Notes under the pieces: model-generated | What the model saw: only the letters and a program-made list of their open reading frames with translations | What the model was told of the DNA's origin: nothing | Databases searched by the model: none | Source: an uncultured Collinsella sp. | GTDB taxonomy: Bacteria; Actinomycetota; Coriobacteriia; Coriobacteriales; Coriobacteriaceae | Assembly (NCBI GenBank): GCA_900754275.1 | Contig: CAAECF010000132.1 | Coordinates: 1-22,181 of the forward strand | Direction: 5' to 3' | DNA: 22,181 nt | Program-made: the position numbers and the translations under genes | Shown here: one piece after another, positions 7,229 through 13,291 of the stretch | Layout of the letters: the number at the start of each line of letters is the position of its first letter | How positions within the stretch are numbered: the stretch's first letter is position 1

Positions 7229-8104
7229 ATGGATTGCCCGGTCACCGCTCGTCCCAACGTTATCGTTATCTCCGACTCGCTCGGCGATACCGCTTGTGAG
7301 GTGGTGCTTGCGGCGTCCGGGCAATTTGATGAAGGGGCTTTTCGTCTCTTGCGCCTGTCCAAGGTGACCTCGGTAGAGCAGGTCAAGTCGTTTGTGGGCC
7401 CGCGCGTCGATGCCGACCATCGCGATATTGCCGTGTTCCATACCATTGTCGATCCGACGCTTCGCGCCCGCGTGCTCGATTACCTGGGCATGCTGCATAT
7501 TCGTTCAGTCGACCTGATCGGCCCGACGCTCGCCGTGCTGTCGTCGCTCATTGGCGTGCCGCCCAAGGGCGTTGCGGGCGTGATTCACAAGACCGATGAC
7601 CGTTACTTCCATCGCATCGAGGCCATGGAGTATTTTGTTGAGCACGATGACGGGCGTGGTTGCGACGATCTGTCGAGTGCCGATATCGTGCTGCTGGGTG
7701 TGTCGCGTACATCCAAGACGCCGCTGTCGATGTATTTAGCCTATCAGGGTTACAAGGTTGCCAACGTCCCTCTGGCGCACGGCATGGAGCCGCCCAAGTC
7801 GATTTACGAGGTCGACCCGATGCGCCTGTTCGGCCTGATTTCGACCGTCGATGTGATTTCCGAAATTCGCGATAGCCGCTTGGGCGATGACTACGCTCGT
7901 GCCGTTGCCGGCTCCTATGCCGAGCCCGAGAGCGTGCGCGGCGAGCTTGAGGAAGCTCGTGCCCTCATGAAGCGCTTAGGCTGCTTTGTTGTGCGTACCG
8001 ACGGCAAAGCCATCGAGGAAAGCGCTGCCGAGATCATTGCTCACCTCGAAGAGATTCAAGAGGCAAGAGCCCGCCGTGCCGTCCGCCGCGCTCAACAAAA
8101 GTAG
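7229..8104 (+). CDS. ppsR: Pyruvate, phosphate dikinase regulatory protein (ADP-dependent kinase/Pi-dependent phosphorylase)
   Basis: DUF299-family bifunctional enzyme. Known members inactivate PPDK or PEP synthase by ADP-dependent phosphorylation of a Thr next to the catalytic His, and reactivate it by Pi-dependent removal giving PPi. Evidence: VIVISDSLGDTACEVV at the N-terminus; the P-loop GVSRTSKT at residues 157-164 (Lys163), preceded by SADIVLL; then PLSMYLAYQGYKVANVPL and the DPMRLFGL region. The length of 291 aa is usual. The next gene is ppdK, so the substrate is almost certainly PPDK rather than PEP synthase. ATG at 7229 has AAAGGAG (7216-7222) 6 nt upstream. It is probably co-transcribed with glyQS (34-nt gap, no terminator). 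Confidence 0.94.
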   Translation: MDCPVTARPNVIVISDSLGDTACEVVLAASGQFDEGAFRLLRLSKVTSVEQVKSFVGPRVDADHRDIAVFHTIVDPTLRARVLDYLGMLHIRSVDLIGPTLAVLSSLIGVPPKGVAGVIHKTDDRYFHRIEAMEYFVEHDDGRGCDDLSSADIVLLGVSRTSKTPLSMYLAYQGYKVANVPLAHGMEPPKSIYEVDPMRLFGLISTVDVISEIRDSRLGDDYARAVAGSYAEPESVRGELEEARALMKRLGCFVVRTDGKAIEESAAEIIAHLEEIQEARARRAVRRAQQK

Positions 8105-8165
8105 CTCACTTGGGACAAGGTTGTTTGGGTAGCTAATTTGGGACGGGGCTCTTTTAGCTAACCAA
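8102..8165 (+). repeat. Degenerate short tandem repeat starting at the ppsR stop codon
   Basis: Three copies of a TAGCT-headed unit start at 8102, 8130 and 8155. The first two continue almost identically (TAGCTCACTTGGGACAAGG and TAGCTAATTTGGGACGGGG, offset 28 nt). The third keeps only TAGCTAACC. The TAG of copy one is the ppsR stop codon. No strong terminator is present. It may be the remnant of an intergenic repeat family, but I cannot test copy number from one window. Confidence 0.5.
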
Positions 8166-8195
8166 AGAGAATACTTGGAAATAATGCTGATAAAT

Positions 8196-8308
8196 GGTAA
8201 AGCGATTTAGCAAAAACATCGCATCCGACCTGCACTTTCCTTGTAGTGGTATCTTCATAAGGTAACCACCTTTACCTACCGTTTACCGCCTGTTTTAGCA
8301 CGTTTACC
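8196..8308 (+). promoter_or_regulatory. Cluster of TTTACC-like hexamers upstream of ppdK
   Basis: Plus-strand hexamers begin at 8271 (TTTACC), 8282 (TTTACC), 8294 (TTTAGC) and 8303 (TTTACC), at steps of 11, 12 and 9 nt, about one helical turn each. Reverse copies are GGTAAA at 8196 and GGTAAC at 8261. GGTAA (8261-8265) and TTACC (8272-8276) form an inverted repeat with a 6-nt spacer. The array lies about 45-80 nt upstream of the likely ppdK -10 region, which has a poor -35, so an activator or other regulator binding here is plausible. The 8105-8430 gap contains no gene that I recognise. Confidence 0.45.
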
Positions 8309-8349
8309 AAACCGCGTATCCTCTGCTCAAGCCCGTTCATATCCCGCCG

Positions 8350-8355
8350 TATAGT
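8350..8355 (+). promoter_or_regulatory. Possible -10 element of ppdK
   Basis: TATAGT matches a -10 hexamer in five of six positions and would start a transcript near 8362, leaving a leader of about 69 nt. No good -35 is found at 16-18 nt, which fits activator dependence given the hexamer cluster upstream. Confidence 0.4.
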
Positions 8356-8400
8356 TCCCTCACGGCCCGCATCCGGCGGGTCGATTCGTTACCACGGTCG

Positions 8401-8414
8401 TGCGCGAGAGCGCA
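8401..8414 (+). promoter_or_regulatory. Stem-loop with GNRA tetraloop before the ppdK ribosome site
   Basis: TGCGC (8401-8405) and GCGCA (8410-8414) pair around the loop GAGA. The ribosome site GGAAGGGG (8416-8423) follows one base later. The stem is identical to the one before ppsR (7202-7215). A second short hairpin, CCCGC/GCGGG at 8366-8380, lies upstream in the same leader. Confidence 0.45.
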
Positions 8415-8430
8415 TGGAAGGGGAAGTATC

Positions 8431-11181
8431 GTGAGCGATTGCAAGAGGGTTTACCGTTTTGGAACCGATGCCCAGGGCATTTGTGTCACCGAGGGCGACA
8501 AGTCCATGAACTTTGTGCTTGGCGGCAAAGGCGCGAACCTTGCCGAGATGAGCCGCATCGGCCTGCCGGTTCCCGGTGGCTTTACCATTACCTGCCAGAC
8601 TTGCGTTGAGTACTCCGGCGCCGGCAACGTATGGCCGGAGGGCGCGCTCGACGAGATCGTTGCCGCCGAGGTCGACCTCGAGGCCCGCTGCGGCAAGAAG
8701 CTCGGCGATGCCTCCGATCCGCTGCTCGTGTCGGTCCGCTCGGGCGCTCCGTTCTCCATGCCCGGCATGATGGACACGGTTCTCAACCTGGGCCTCAACG
8801 ACGATTCCGTCCAGGGCCTTATCGCCCAGACACAGAACCCGCGTTTTGCCTGGGACAGCTATCGTCGCTTTATCCAGATGTTCTCCAACGTCGTCATGGG
8901 TGTCGATGCCGACTTGTTCGAGAATGCCCTGACCCAGGCCCGCCTGGTCGCCGGCGTTCGCGTCGATTCCGATCTTTCGGCCGAGGACCTGCAGGAGCTC
9001 GTCGAGACCTTTAAGGGCATCTTCTCCGAGAACGTCGAGGCGACCCTGTATCCCGAGCTCGAGGTCGCCGACGGTAAGCCCGTTTTCCCGCACGATCCGG
9101 AGCTCCAGCTGCGCCTTGCCATCCAGGCCGTCTTTGGCAGCTGGATGAACGAGCGCGCCTGCATCTACCGCAAGCAGCACGGCATTTCCGACGAGCTCGG
9201 CACCGCCGTCAACGTCCAGGCCATGGCCTTTGGCAACAAGGGCGAGACCTCTGCGACCGGCGTCGCCTTTACGCGCAACCCGGCCGACGGCACCAAGGAG
9301 TTCTATGGCGACTTTTTGGTGAATGCCCAGGGCGAGGACGTCGTCGCCGGCATCCGAAACACCGAGCCCATCGCCGACCTCAAGACCACCTCGGGCCTCG
9401 AGTCCGCAGGCGAGGAGCTCGAGCGCGTGTTCCTGACGCTCGAGGATCATTACCGCGATATGTGCGATATCGAGTTCACCATCGAGCAGGGCAAGCTCTG
9501 GATGCTCCAGACCCGCGTGGGCAAGCGCACCGCCACTGCCGCCCTGCGCATTGCTATCGAGATGGTCGAGGAGGGCCTGATCACCCGCGAGGAGGCTGTG
9601 AGCCGCATCGATCCCGCGCAGCTCGACCAGCTCCTGCACCCGCAGTTCGACGCCTCCAGGAAGTACGAGGCCCTGGCCAGCGGCCTTAACGCCAGCCCTG
9701 GTGCCGCCGTGGGCGAGGTCGTGTTCTCGAGTGATGACGCCGTCGCGCGCGCCAACGAGGGCCACAAGGTCATTCTGGTCCGCTGGGAGACCAACCCCGA
9801 CGACCTGAAGGGCATGGTCGCCGCCGAGGGCATCCTGACCAGCCATGGCGGCAAGACGAGCCATGCCGCCGTTATCGCCCGCGGCATGGGTACGCCCTGC
9901 GTCTGCGGTGTCGAGCGCTTCCATATCGACGCTGCCGAGAAGGTCGTGCACATCGAGGGCAGCGACCGCGTGCTGCGCGAGGGTGATGTCATCTCCATCG
10001 ACGGTACCCAGGGCATCGTCGTCGACGGCGCCGTCGACCTGGTTTCGGCCGAGCTCACCGGCGACCTGGACACCATCCTGTCCTGGGCCGATGAGATCCG
10101 TTTGGACGAGACCGACGGTCACGCCAACCACGTGCGCGTCAACGCCGACAACCCCGAGGATGCCGAGCTCGCTCTTGAGTTTGGCGCCGAGGCCATCGGT
10201 CTGTGCCGCACCGAGCACATGTTCCTGGGCGATCGCAAGAACATCATCCAGAGCTTTATCCTGTCTGACGATGAGGCCGTGAAGCAGCAGGCCCTGGCCG
10301 ACCTGCTCAAGGTTCAGACCGAGGACTTCCTGGCGATGTTCAAGACCATGTCCGGTCGCGATGTGGTCGTCCGCCTGCTCGATCCGCCGCTTCATGAGTT
10401 CCTGGATAATCCTCGCGAGCTCGAGGTCGCCATCACCAAGAAGGAGGCCGCCGGCGCTCCTGAGGAGGAGCTCACTGCCCTGCGCGCCCGCCTGCGTCGC
10501 ATTGACAGCATGGTCGAGTCCAACCCCATGCTGGGCCTGCGTGGTGTGCGCCTGTCCGTCGTCTTTAGCGATCTGCCTCTCATGCAGGTTCGCGCCGTTG
10601 CCACGGCTGCTGCCCGCCTTATCAAGGAGGGCGTCGACCCACGCCCCGAGATCATGGTTCCGCTCGTTTCCATCACGGCAGAGCATGTCCAGACCCGCGA
10701 GGTCATTGAGCGCGTAATCGCCGAGGTTTCCGCCGAAGAGGGCGTCGAGCTCAACATTCCCGTGGGCACGATGCTCGAGCTGCCGCGCGCCTGTATGGTC
10801 GCCGACGAGATCGCCCATCATGCCGACTTCTTCTGCTTTGGCACCAACGACCTCACGCAGACGACCTTCGGCTTCTCTCGTGACGATGCCGAGGCCAAGT
10901 ACATCCCGCTGTACATGCACAAGAAGATCCTGAAGGACAATCCCTTCGAGACCATCGACACGGCGGTGCTGGAGCTCGTGCGCTTGGCCGTCGAGAAGGG
11001 CCGCGCCACCAATCCCGACATGCACTTTGGCGTGTGCGGCGAGCATGGCGGCGACCCCAAGTCCATCAAGGGCCTGTTTAACGTGGCGGACGTGGACTAC
11101 GTGTCCTGCTCGCCCTATCGCGTGCCCCTCGCGCGCCTGGCTGCCGCTCAGGCCAAGCTCGAGGCCAAGCGCAACGCCTAG
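8431..11181 (+). CDS. ppdK: Pyruvate, phosphate dikinase
   Basis: Interconverts pyruvate, ATP and Pi with PEP, AMP and PPi. In anaerobes it often works in glycolysis with PPi, or in gluconeogenesis. The N-terminal ATP-grasp shows GGKGANLAEMSRIGLPVPGG and SVRSGAPFSMPGMMDTVLNL. The swivelling phospho-His domain carries GILTSHGGKTSHAAVIAR, with phosphorylated His478 and regulatory Thr476, the target of PpsR. The C-terminal TIM barrel shows GTMLELPRACMVADEIA, FFCFGTNDLTQTTFGFSRDD and VCGEHGGDP with the proton donor Cys869. The length of 916 aa is slightly above the usual 875-900. GTG at 8431 has GGAAGGGG just upstream, and the conserved N-terminus starts about 25 residues in. It is apparently a single-gene unit ended by the hairpin at 11221. 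Confidence 0.97.
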   Translation: MSDCKRVYRFGTDAQGICVTEGDKSMNFVLGGKGANLAEMSRIGLPVPGGFTITCQTCVEYSGAGNVWPEGALDEIVAAEVDLEARCGKKLGDASDPLLVSVRSGAPFSMPGMMDTVLNLGLNDDSVQGLIAQTQNPRFAWDSYRRFIQMFSNVVMGVDADLFENALTQARLVAGVRVDSDLSAEDLQELVETFKGIFSENVEATLYPELEVADGKPVFPHDPELQLRLAIQAVFGSWMNERACIYRKQHGISDELGTAVNVQAMAFGNKGETSATGVAFTRNPADGTKEFYGDFLVNAQGEDVVAGIRNTEPIADLKTTSGLESAGEELERVFLTLEDHYRDMCDIEFTIEQGKLWMLQTRVGKRTATAALRIAIEMVEEGLITREEAVSRIDPAQLDQLLHPQFDASRKYEALASGLNASPGAAVGEVVFSSDDAVARANEGHKVILVRWETNPDDLKGMVAAEGILTSHGGKTSHAAVIARGMGTPCVCGVERFHIDAAEKVVHIEGSDRVLREGDVISIDGTQGIVVDGAVDLVSAELTGDLDTILSWADEIRLDETDGHANHVRVNADNPEDAELALEFGAEAIGLCRTEHMFLGDRKNIIQSFILSDDEAVKQQALADLLKVQTEDFLAMFKTMSGRDVVVRLLDPPLHEFLDNPRELEVAITKKEAAGAPEEELTALRARLRRIDSMVESNPMLGLRGVRLSVVFSDLPLMQVRAVATAAARLIKEGVDPRPEIMVPLVSITAEHVQTREVIERVIAEVSAEEGVELNIPVGTMLELPRACMVADEIAHHADFFCFGTNDLTQTTFGFSRDDAEAKYIPLYMHKKILKDNPFETIDTAVLELVRLAVEKGRATNPDMHFGVCGEHGGDPKSIKGLFNVADVDYVSCSPYRVPLARLAAAQAKLEAKRNA

Positions 11182-11220
11182 CCCCCTGCGCATCGACGCC
11201 TAGCGTAGCGCCCCTTCATA

Positions 11221-11259
11221 CCGCCCGTCTCATTCTTGAGGCGGGCGGTTATCATGTGC
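11221..11259 (+). terminator. Probable terminator of ppdK
   Basis: CCGCCCGTCTC (11221-11231) pairs with GAGGCGGGCGG (11238-11248), with one T-G wobble, around ATTCTT. Only TT follows directly. Longer T runs come later, from about 11263. The stem is very stable, but the T tract is displaced, so termination may be incomplete or use other factors. Confidence 0.55.
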
Positions 11260-11295
11260 GGGTTTTTGTCTTTTTGTCTGCGTAAAAAATTGTTC

Positions 11296-11323
11296 TTGCA
11301 GTGCAAACCCGCGCGTGTATACT
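11296..11323 (+). promoter_or_regulatory. Promoter of rplS
   Basis: TTGCAG (11296-11301) and TATACT (11318-11323) are separated by 16 nt, which is a strong sigma-70-type pair. The start site would be near 11330, giving a leader of about 60 nt. Confidence 0.65.
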
Positions 11324-11344
11324 CGAATACGTTTGTTCAACTAC

Positions 11345-11368
11345 GTGCCGGCCAAGGTGGTACGGCAC
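11345..11368 (+). promoter_or_regulatory. Hairpin in the rplS 5' leader
   Basis: GTGCCG (11345-11350) pairs with CGGCAC (11363-11368) around a 12-nt loop, inside the leader and 12 nt before the AAGGA ribosome site (11381-11385). L19 leader RNAs are known in Firmicutes. Whether this hairpin is related or binds L19 is inference. Confidence 0.4.
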
Positions 11369-11392
11369 CTCTAGAAGAGTAAGGAATTGCAC

Positions 11393-11734
11393 ATGGATTA
11401 CATCCGCGCAATCGAGCGTCAGCAGATCCGCGAGGACATCCCGCAGGTCCGCGTTGCCGACAACGTCAAGGTTCACTACCGCATTAAGGAAGGCGACCGC
11501 GAGCGCATCCAGGTTTTCCAGGGTGACGTCATCCGCATGGCCGGCGCCGGTGCCCGTGAGACCTTCACCGTCCGCAAGATGTCCTTCGGTGTCGGTGTTG
11601 AGCGTACCTTCCCGCTTCACAGCCCCAAGATCGCCAAGCTCGAGGTCGTTCGTCATGGTCGCGTCCGTCGCGCCAAGCTGTACTACCTCCGCGACAAGGT
11701 GGGCAAGGCTGCTCGCATCCCCGAGAAGCGCTAA
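11393..11734 (+). CDS. rplS: 50S ribosomal protein L19
   Basis: Large-subunit protein at the 30S-50S interface. The sequence DYIRAIERQQIREDIPQ leads into VRVADNVKVHYRIKEG, ERIQVFQGDVIRM, TVRKMSFGVGVERTFPLHSP and GRVRRAKLYYLRD, the complete L19 signature. The length of 113 aa is normal. ATG at 11393 is chosen because AAGGA lies 7 nt upstream. An in-frame TTG at 11387 would add two residues with worse spacing. In most Firmicutes rplS directly follows trmD. Here it is about 7.8 kb away with its own promoter, leader and terminator. Confidence 0.97.
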   Translation: MDYIRAIERQQIREDIPQVRVADNVKVHYRIKEGDRERIQVFQGDVIRMAGAGARETFTVRKMSFGVGVERTFPLHSPKIAKLEVVRHGRVRRAKLYYLRDKVGKAARIPEKR

Positions 11735-11768
11735 GAAGATCGCAGCGTCTGTCCACTCGTTTGGACAC

Positions 11769-11799
11769 AAGGGTCACCTTCGGGTGGCCCTTCTTTTTA
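11769..11799 (+). terminator. Strong intrinsic terminator of rplS
   Basis: AAGGGTCACC (11769-11778) pairs with GGTGGCCCTT (11783-11792), with one T-G wobble, around a TTCG tetraloop, and runs straight into TTCTTTTTA. This is a textbook UUCG-capped terminator. A smaller GTCCA/TGGAC hairpin sits just upstream at 11751-11766. Confidence 0.9.
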
Positions 11800-11827
11800 T
11801 CTGATTTGCATGCAAGGAGGCCCCGAT

Positions 11828-12616
11828 ATGGCCAACATGACGAGCTCGGTTTCGGCATCGCAGGTTGCCGGCGAGCTGGCGAGCGCCACGTTTGAGGAGA
11901 TTCCCGCCCTCGTGGAGCATTATCGTGAGGATCCGCGCCAGCAAGTGATCAAGGCTTGCGAGCGTGCTCTTAAGCGCCATGCCAAGGAACTTGCCGAGCG
12001 CGAGCGCGTCAACGGCATGTACGAGCTGATGCGCGAGCTCGGTGGGGATGGCGTGGTCGTGGGTGTTGACGAGGTGGGTCGTGGCTCGGTGGCCGGTCCT
12101 TTGACGGTGTGCGCCGTATGCCTTCCCATGGAGCCGCGCGTCTGGGGCATCAACGATTCCAAAAAGCTCACGCCGGCGCGCCGCGAGCTGCTCTCTGTGA
12201 AGATTGCCGAGGTCGCGACGGCGATTGGCTTTTGCCATATCGCGCCCGCGGATATCGATGATATGGGCATGGCCCGCGCCATCCGCGCTGCCGTCGCGGG
12301 CGCCGTGGCCGATACGGGGCTCGAGCCCGATTGCGTGCTTATGGACGGTAACCCCCTGGGTGCCGTTCCCAACGAGCGCGACGTGGTGAAGGGCGATGCC
12401 AAAATCGCCTGTATCGCTGCGGCATCCATCATGGCCAAGGTCACGCGTGACGAGATGATGGTCGAGTACGACGCTGAGTACCCCGAGTATCATTTGGCCG
12501 AGTCGAAGGGCTACGCAAGCCCCGAGCACATTGAGGCGATTCGCAAACATGGACTTTGTCCGCTGCATCGTGTGAGCTTTTGCGGAAACTTTCTGCAGAC
12601 TGAGCGCCTCTTCTAG
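11828..12616 (+). CDS. rnhB: Ribonuclease HII
   Basis: Cleaves the RNA strand of RNA-DNA hybrids and removes single ribonucleotides from DNA. The catalytic core begins with VVVGVDEVGRGSVAGPL (Asp81, Glu82). It continues with NDSKKLTPARRE, LMDGNPLG (third carboxylate), KGDAKIACIAAASIMAKVTRD (fourth) and the C-terminal LHRVSF. The motif has Ser where many homologues have Pro or Leu (GRGPLAGP). The protein is 262 aa, with an N-terminal extension of about 75 mostly helical residues, as in some Firmicute RNase HII proteins. ATG at 11828 has AAGGAGG (11814-11820) 7 nt upstream. An in-frame ATG at 11810 would precede that ribosome site and is unlikely. It is flanked by terminators on both sides, so it is probably transcribed alone, although no clear promoter is seen in the short gap after rplS. 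Confidence 0.95.
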   Translation: MANMTSSVSASQVAGELASATFEEIPALVEHYREDPRQQVIKACERALKRHAKELAERERVNGMYELMRELGGDGVVVGVDEVGRGSVAGPLTVCAVCLPMEPRVWGINDSKKLTPARRELLSVKIAEVATAIGFCHIAPADIDDMGMARAIRAAVAGAVADTGLEPDCVLMDGNPLGAVPNERDVVKGDAKIACIAAASIMAKVTRDEMMVEYDAEYPEYHLAESKGYASPEHIEAIRKHGLCPLHRVSFCGNFLQTERLF

Positions 12617-12666
12617 GTCAATTGTGGAGACAGGGACCTCTGGCGTTTTATAAACCTGCTGGTAGC

Positions 12667-12707
12667 GGGCCGTGTGCAACGTGATTGTTGCGTACGGTCC
12701 GTTTTTT
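12667..12707 (+). terminator. Strong intrinsic terminator of rnhB
   Basis: A 14-bp stem pairs 12667-12680 with 12687-12700 without mismatches, allowing three G-T wobbles, around GTGATT, followed by a run of six T (12702-12707). The rest of the rnhB-yraN gap (12708-12805) must hold the next promoter, but I cannot pick out a convincing one. Confidence 0.9.
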
Positions 12708-12805
12708 GTCGGCATTTGGTCAGCTATTGGTTTGCTTCCGGTACTTACCCGCATGAAAGGTGCCCTCATCATCGGGGCAATGCAGTGTGCGGGAAAGGAG
12801 ACCCC

Positions 12806-13291
12806 ATGTGTGCCTCAAGCAAAAAGAGCAAGACGCAGCAACTCAAGGAGCGCTGGGAAGACGGCGAGCTCGACTGCGGGGCGATTACGCCCGAGTTTAT
12901 CAAGGGGCTCAGTCCCCGCGAGCTCGGCATGCTGGGCGAGCTGATCACCATCGATTACTTTCACGAGCGTGGATACACCTTGTTGGAGCAGGGCTATCGT
13001 TGCATTGAGGGTGAAGCCGATCTGGTGCTGCTCGATGAGCTCGACGATGTCGTTGTGATGGCCGAGGTCAAGACGAGACGCGTCGCCCTGGATTGCACCA
13101 CGCGGGTCTTTCCCGAGGAGGCCGTGGACGCCCAAAAGCAGCGTCGGTATCGCCGTATCGCAAGTTGCTATCTCATGGAGCACTATCCGCTCAGGTCGAT
13201 TCGCTTCGATGCCGTGGGCGTCACCATCCGCGGCGGGCATGTCGCCGAGATCGAGCATCAGTACAATGCGTTCGATTGGCAGGTGTCGTGA
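12806..13291 (+). CDS. yraN: YraN family (UPF0102) endonuclease-like protein
   Basis: Small protein with a restriction-endonuclease-like fold; its cellular role is not settled. The core runs from LGELITIDYFHERGYTLLEQ through CIEGEADLVLLDE to VVMAEVKTRR and the later KQRRYRRIASCYL helix. Glu-Ala-Asp and Glu-Val-Lys form the PD-(D/E)XK-like site. The protein is 161 aa, longer than the usual 115-130, because of about 40 extra N-terminal residues. ATG at 12806 has AAAGGAG (12794-12800) 5 nt upstream. Longer in-frame extension to 12674 runs into the rnhB terminator and is rejected. It overlaps comM by one base (TGATG), so translation is coupled. The association with comM and dprA is conserved in many bacteria and suggests DNA processing. 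Confidence 0.92.
   Translation: MCASSKKSKTQQLKERWEDGELDCGAITPEFIKGLSPRELGMLGELITIDYFHERGYTLLEQGYRCIEGEADLVLLDELDDVVVMAEVKTRRVALDCTTRVFPEEAVDAQKQRRYRRIASCYLMEHYPLRSIRFDAVGVTIRGGHVAEIEHQYNAFDWQVS

Noticed and set aside
4192..7446. A 1084-codon open frame on the minus strand opposite glyQ and glyS
   Set aside because: It is entirely antisense to two unmistakable genes. The strong G-start/C-end codon bias of those genes removes stops from the antisense frame. The predicted protein is low-complexity and matches no family I know.
8105..8430. Hidden small gene or RNA gene in the 326-nt ppsR-ppdK gap
   Set aside because: No open frame with a ribosome site and no recognisable structured RNA. The repeats and hexamers described above account for the visible structure.
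8389..11193. A 934-codon open frame on the minus strand opposite ppdK
   Set aside because: Same codon-bias shadow effect. ppdK on the plus strand is complete with all catalytic motifs.
12674..12805. N-terminal extension of yraN by 44 codons
   Set aside because: It would start inside the rnhB terminator hairpin, is Cys/His-rich and unlike the family, and a strong AAAGGAG precedes ATG 12806.
13093..13290. N-terminal extension of comM by 66 codons
   Set aside because: This stretch encodes the conserved part of YraN in another frame, and the ComM domain begins exactly at ATG 13291.
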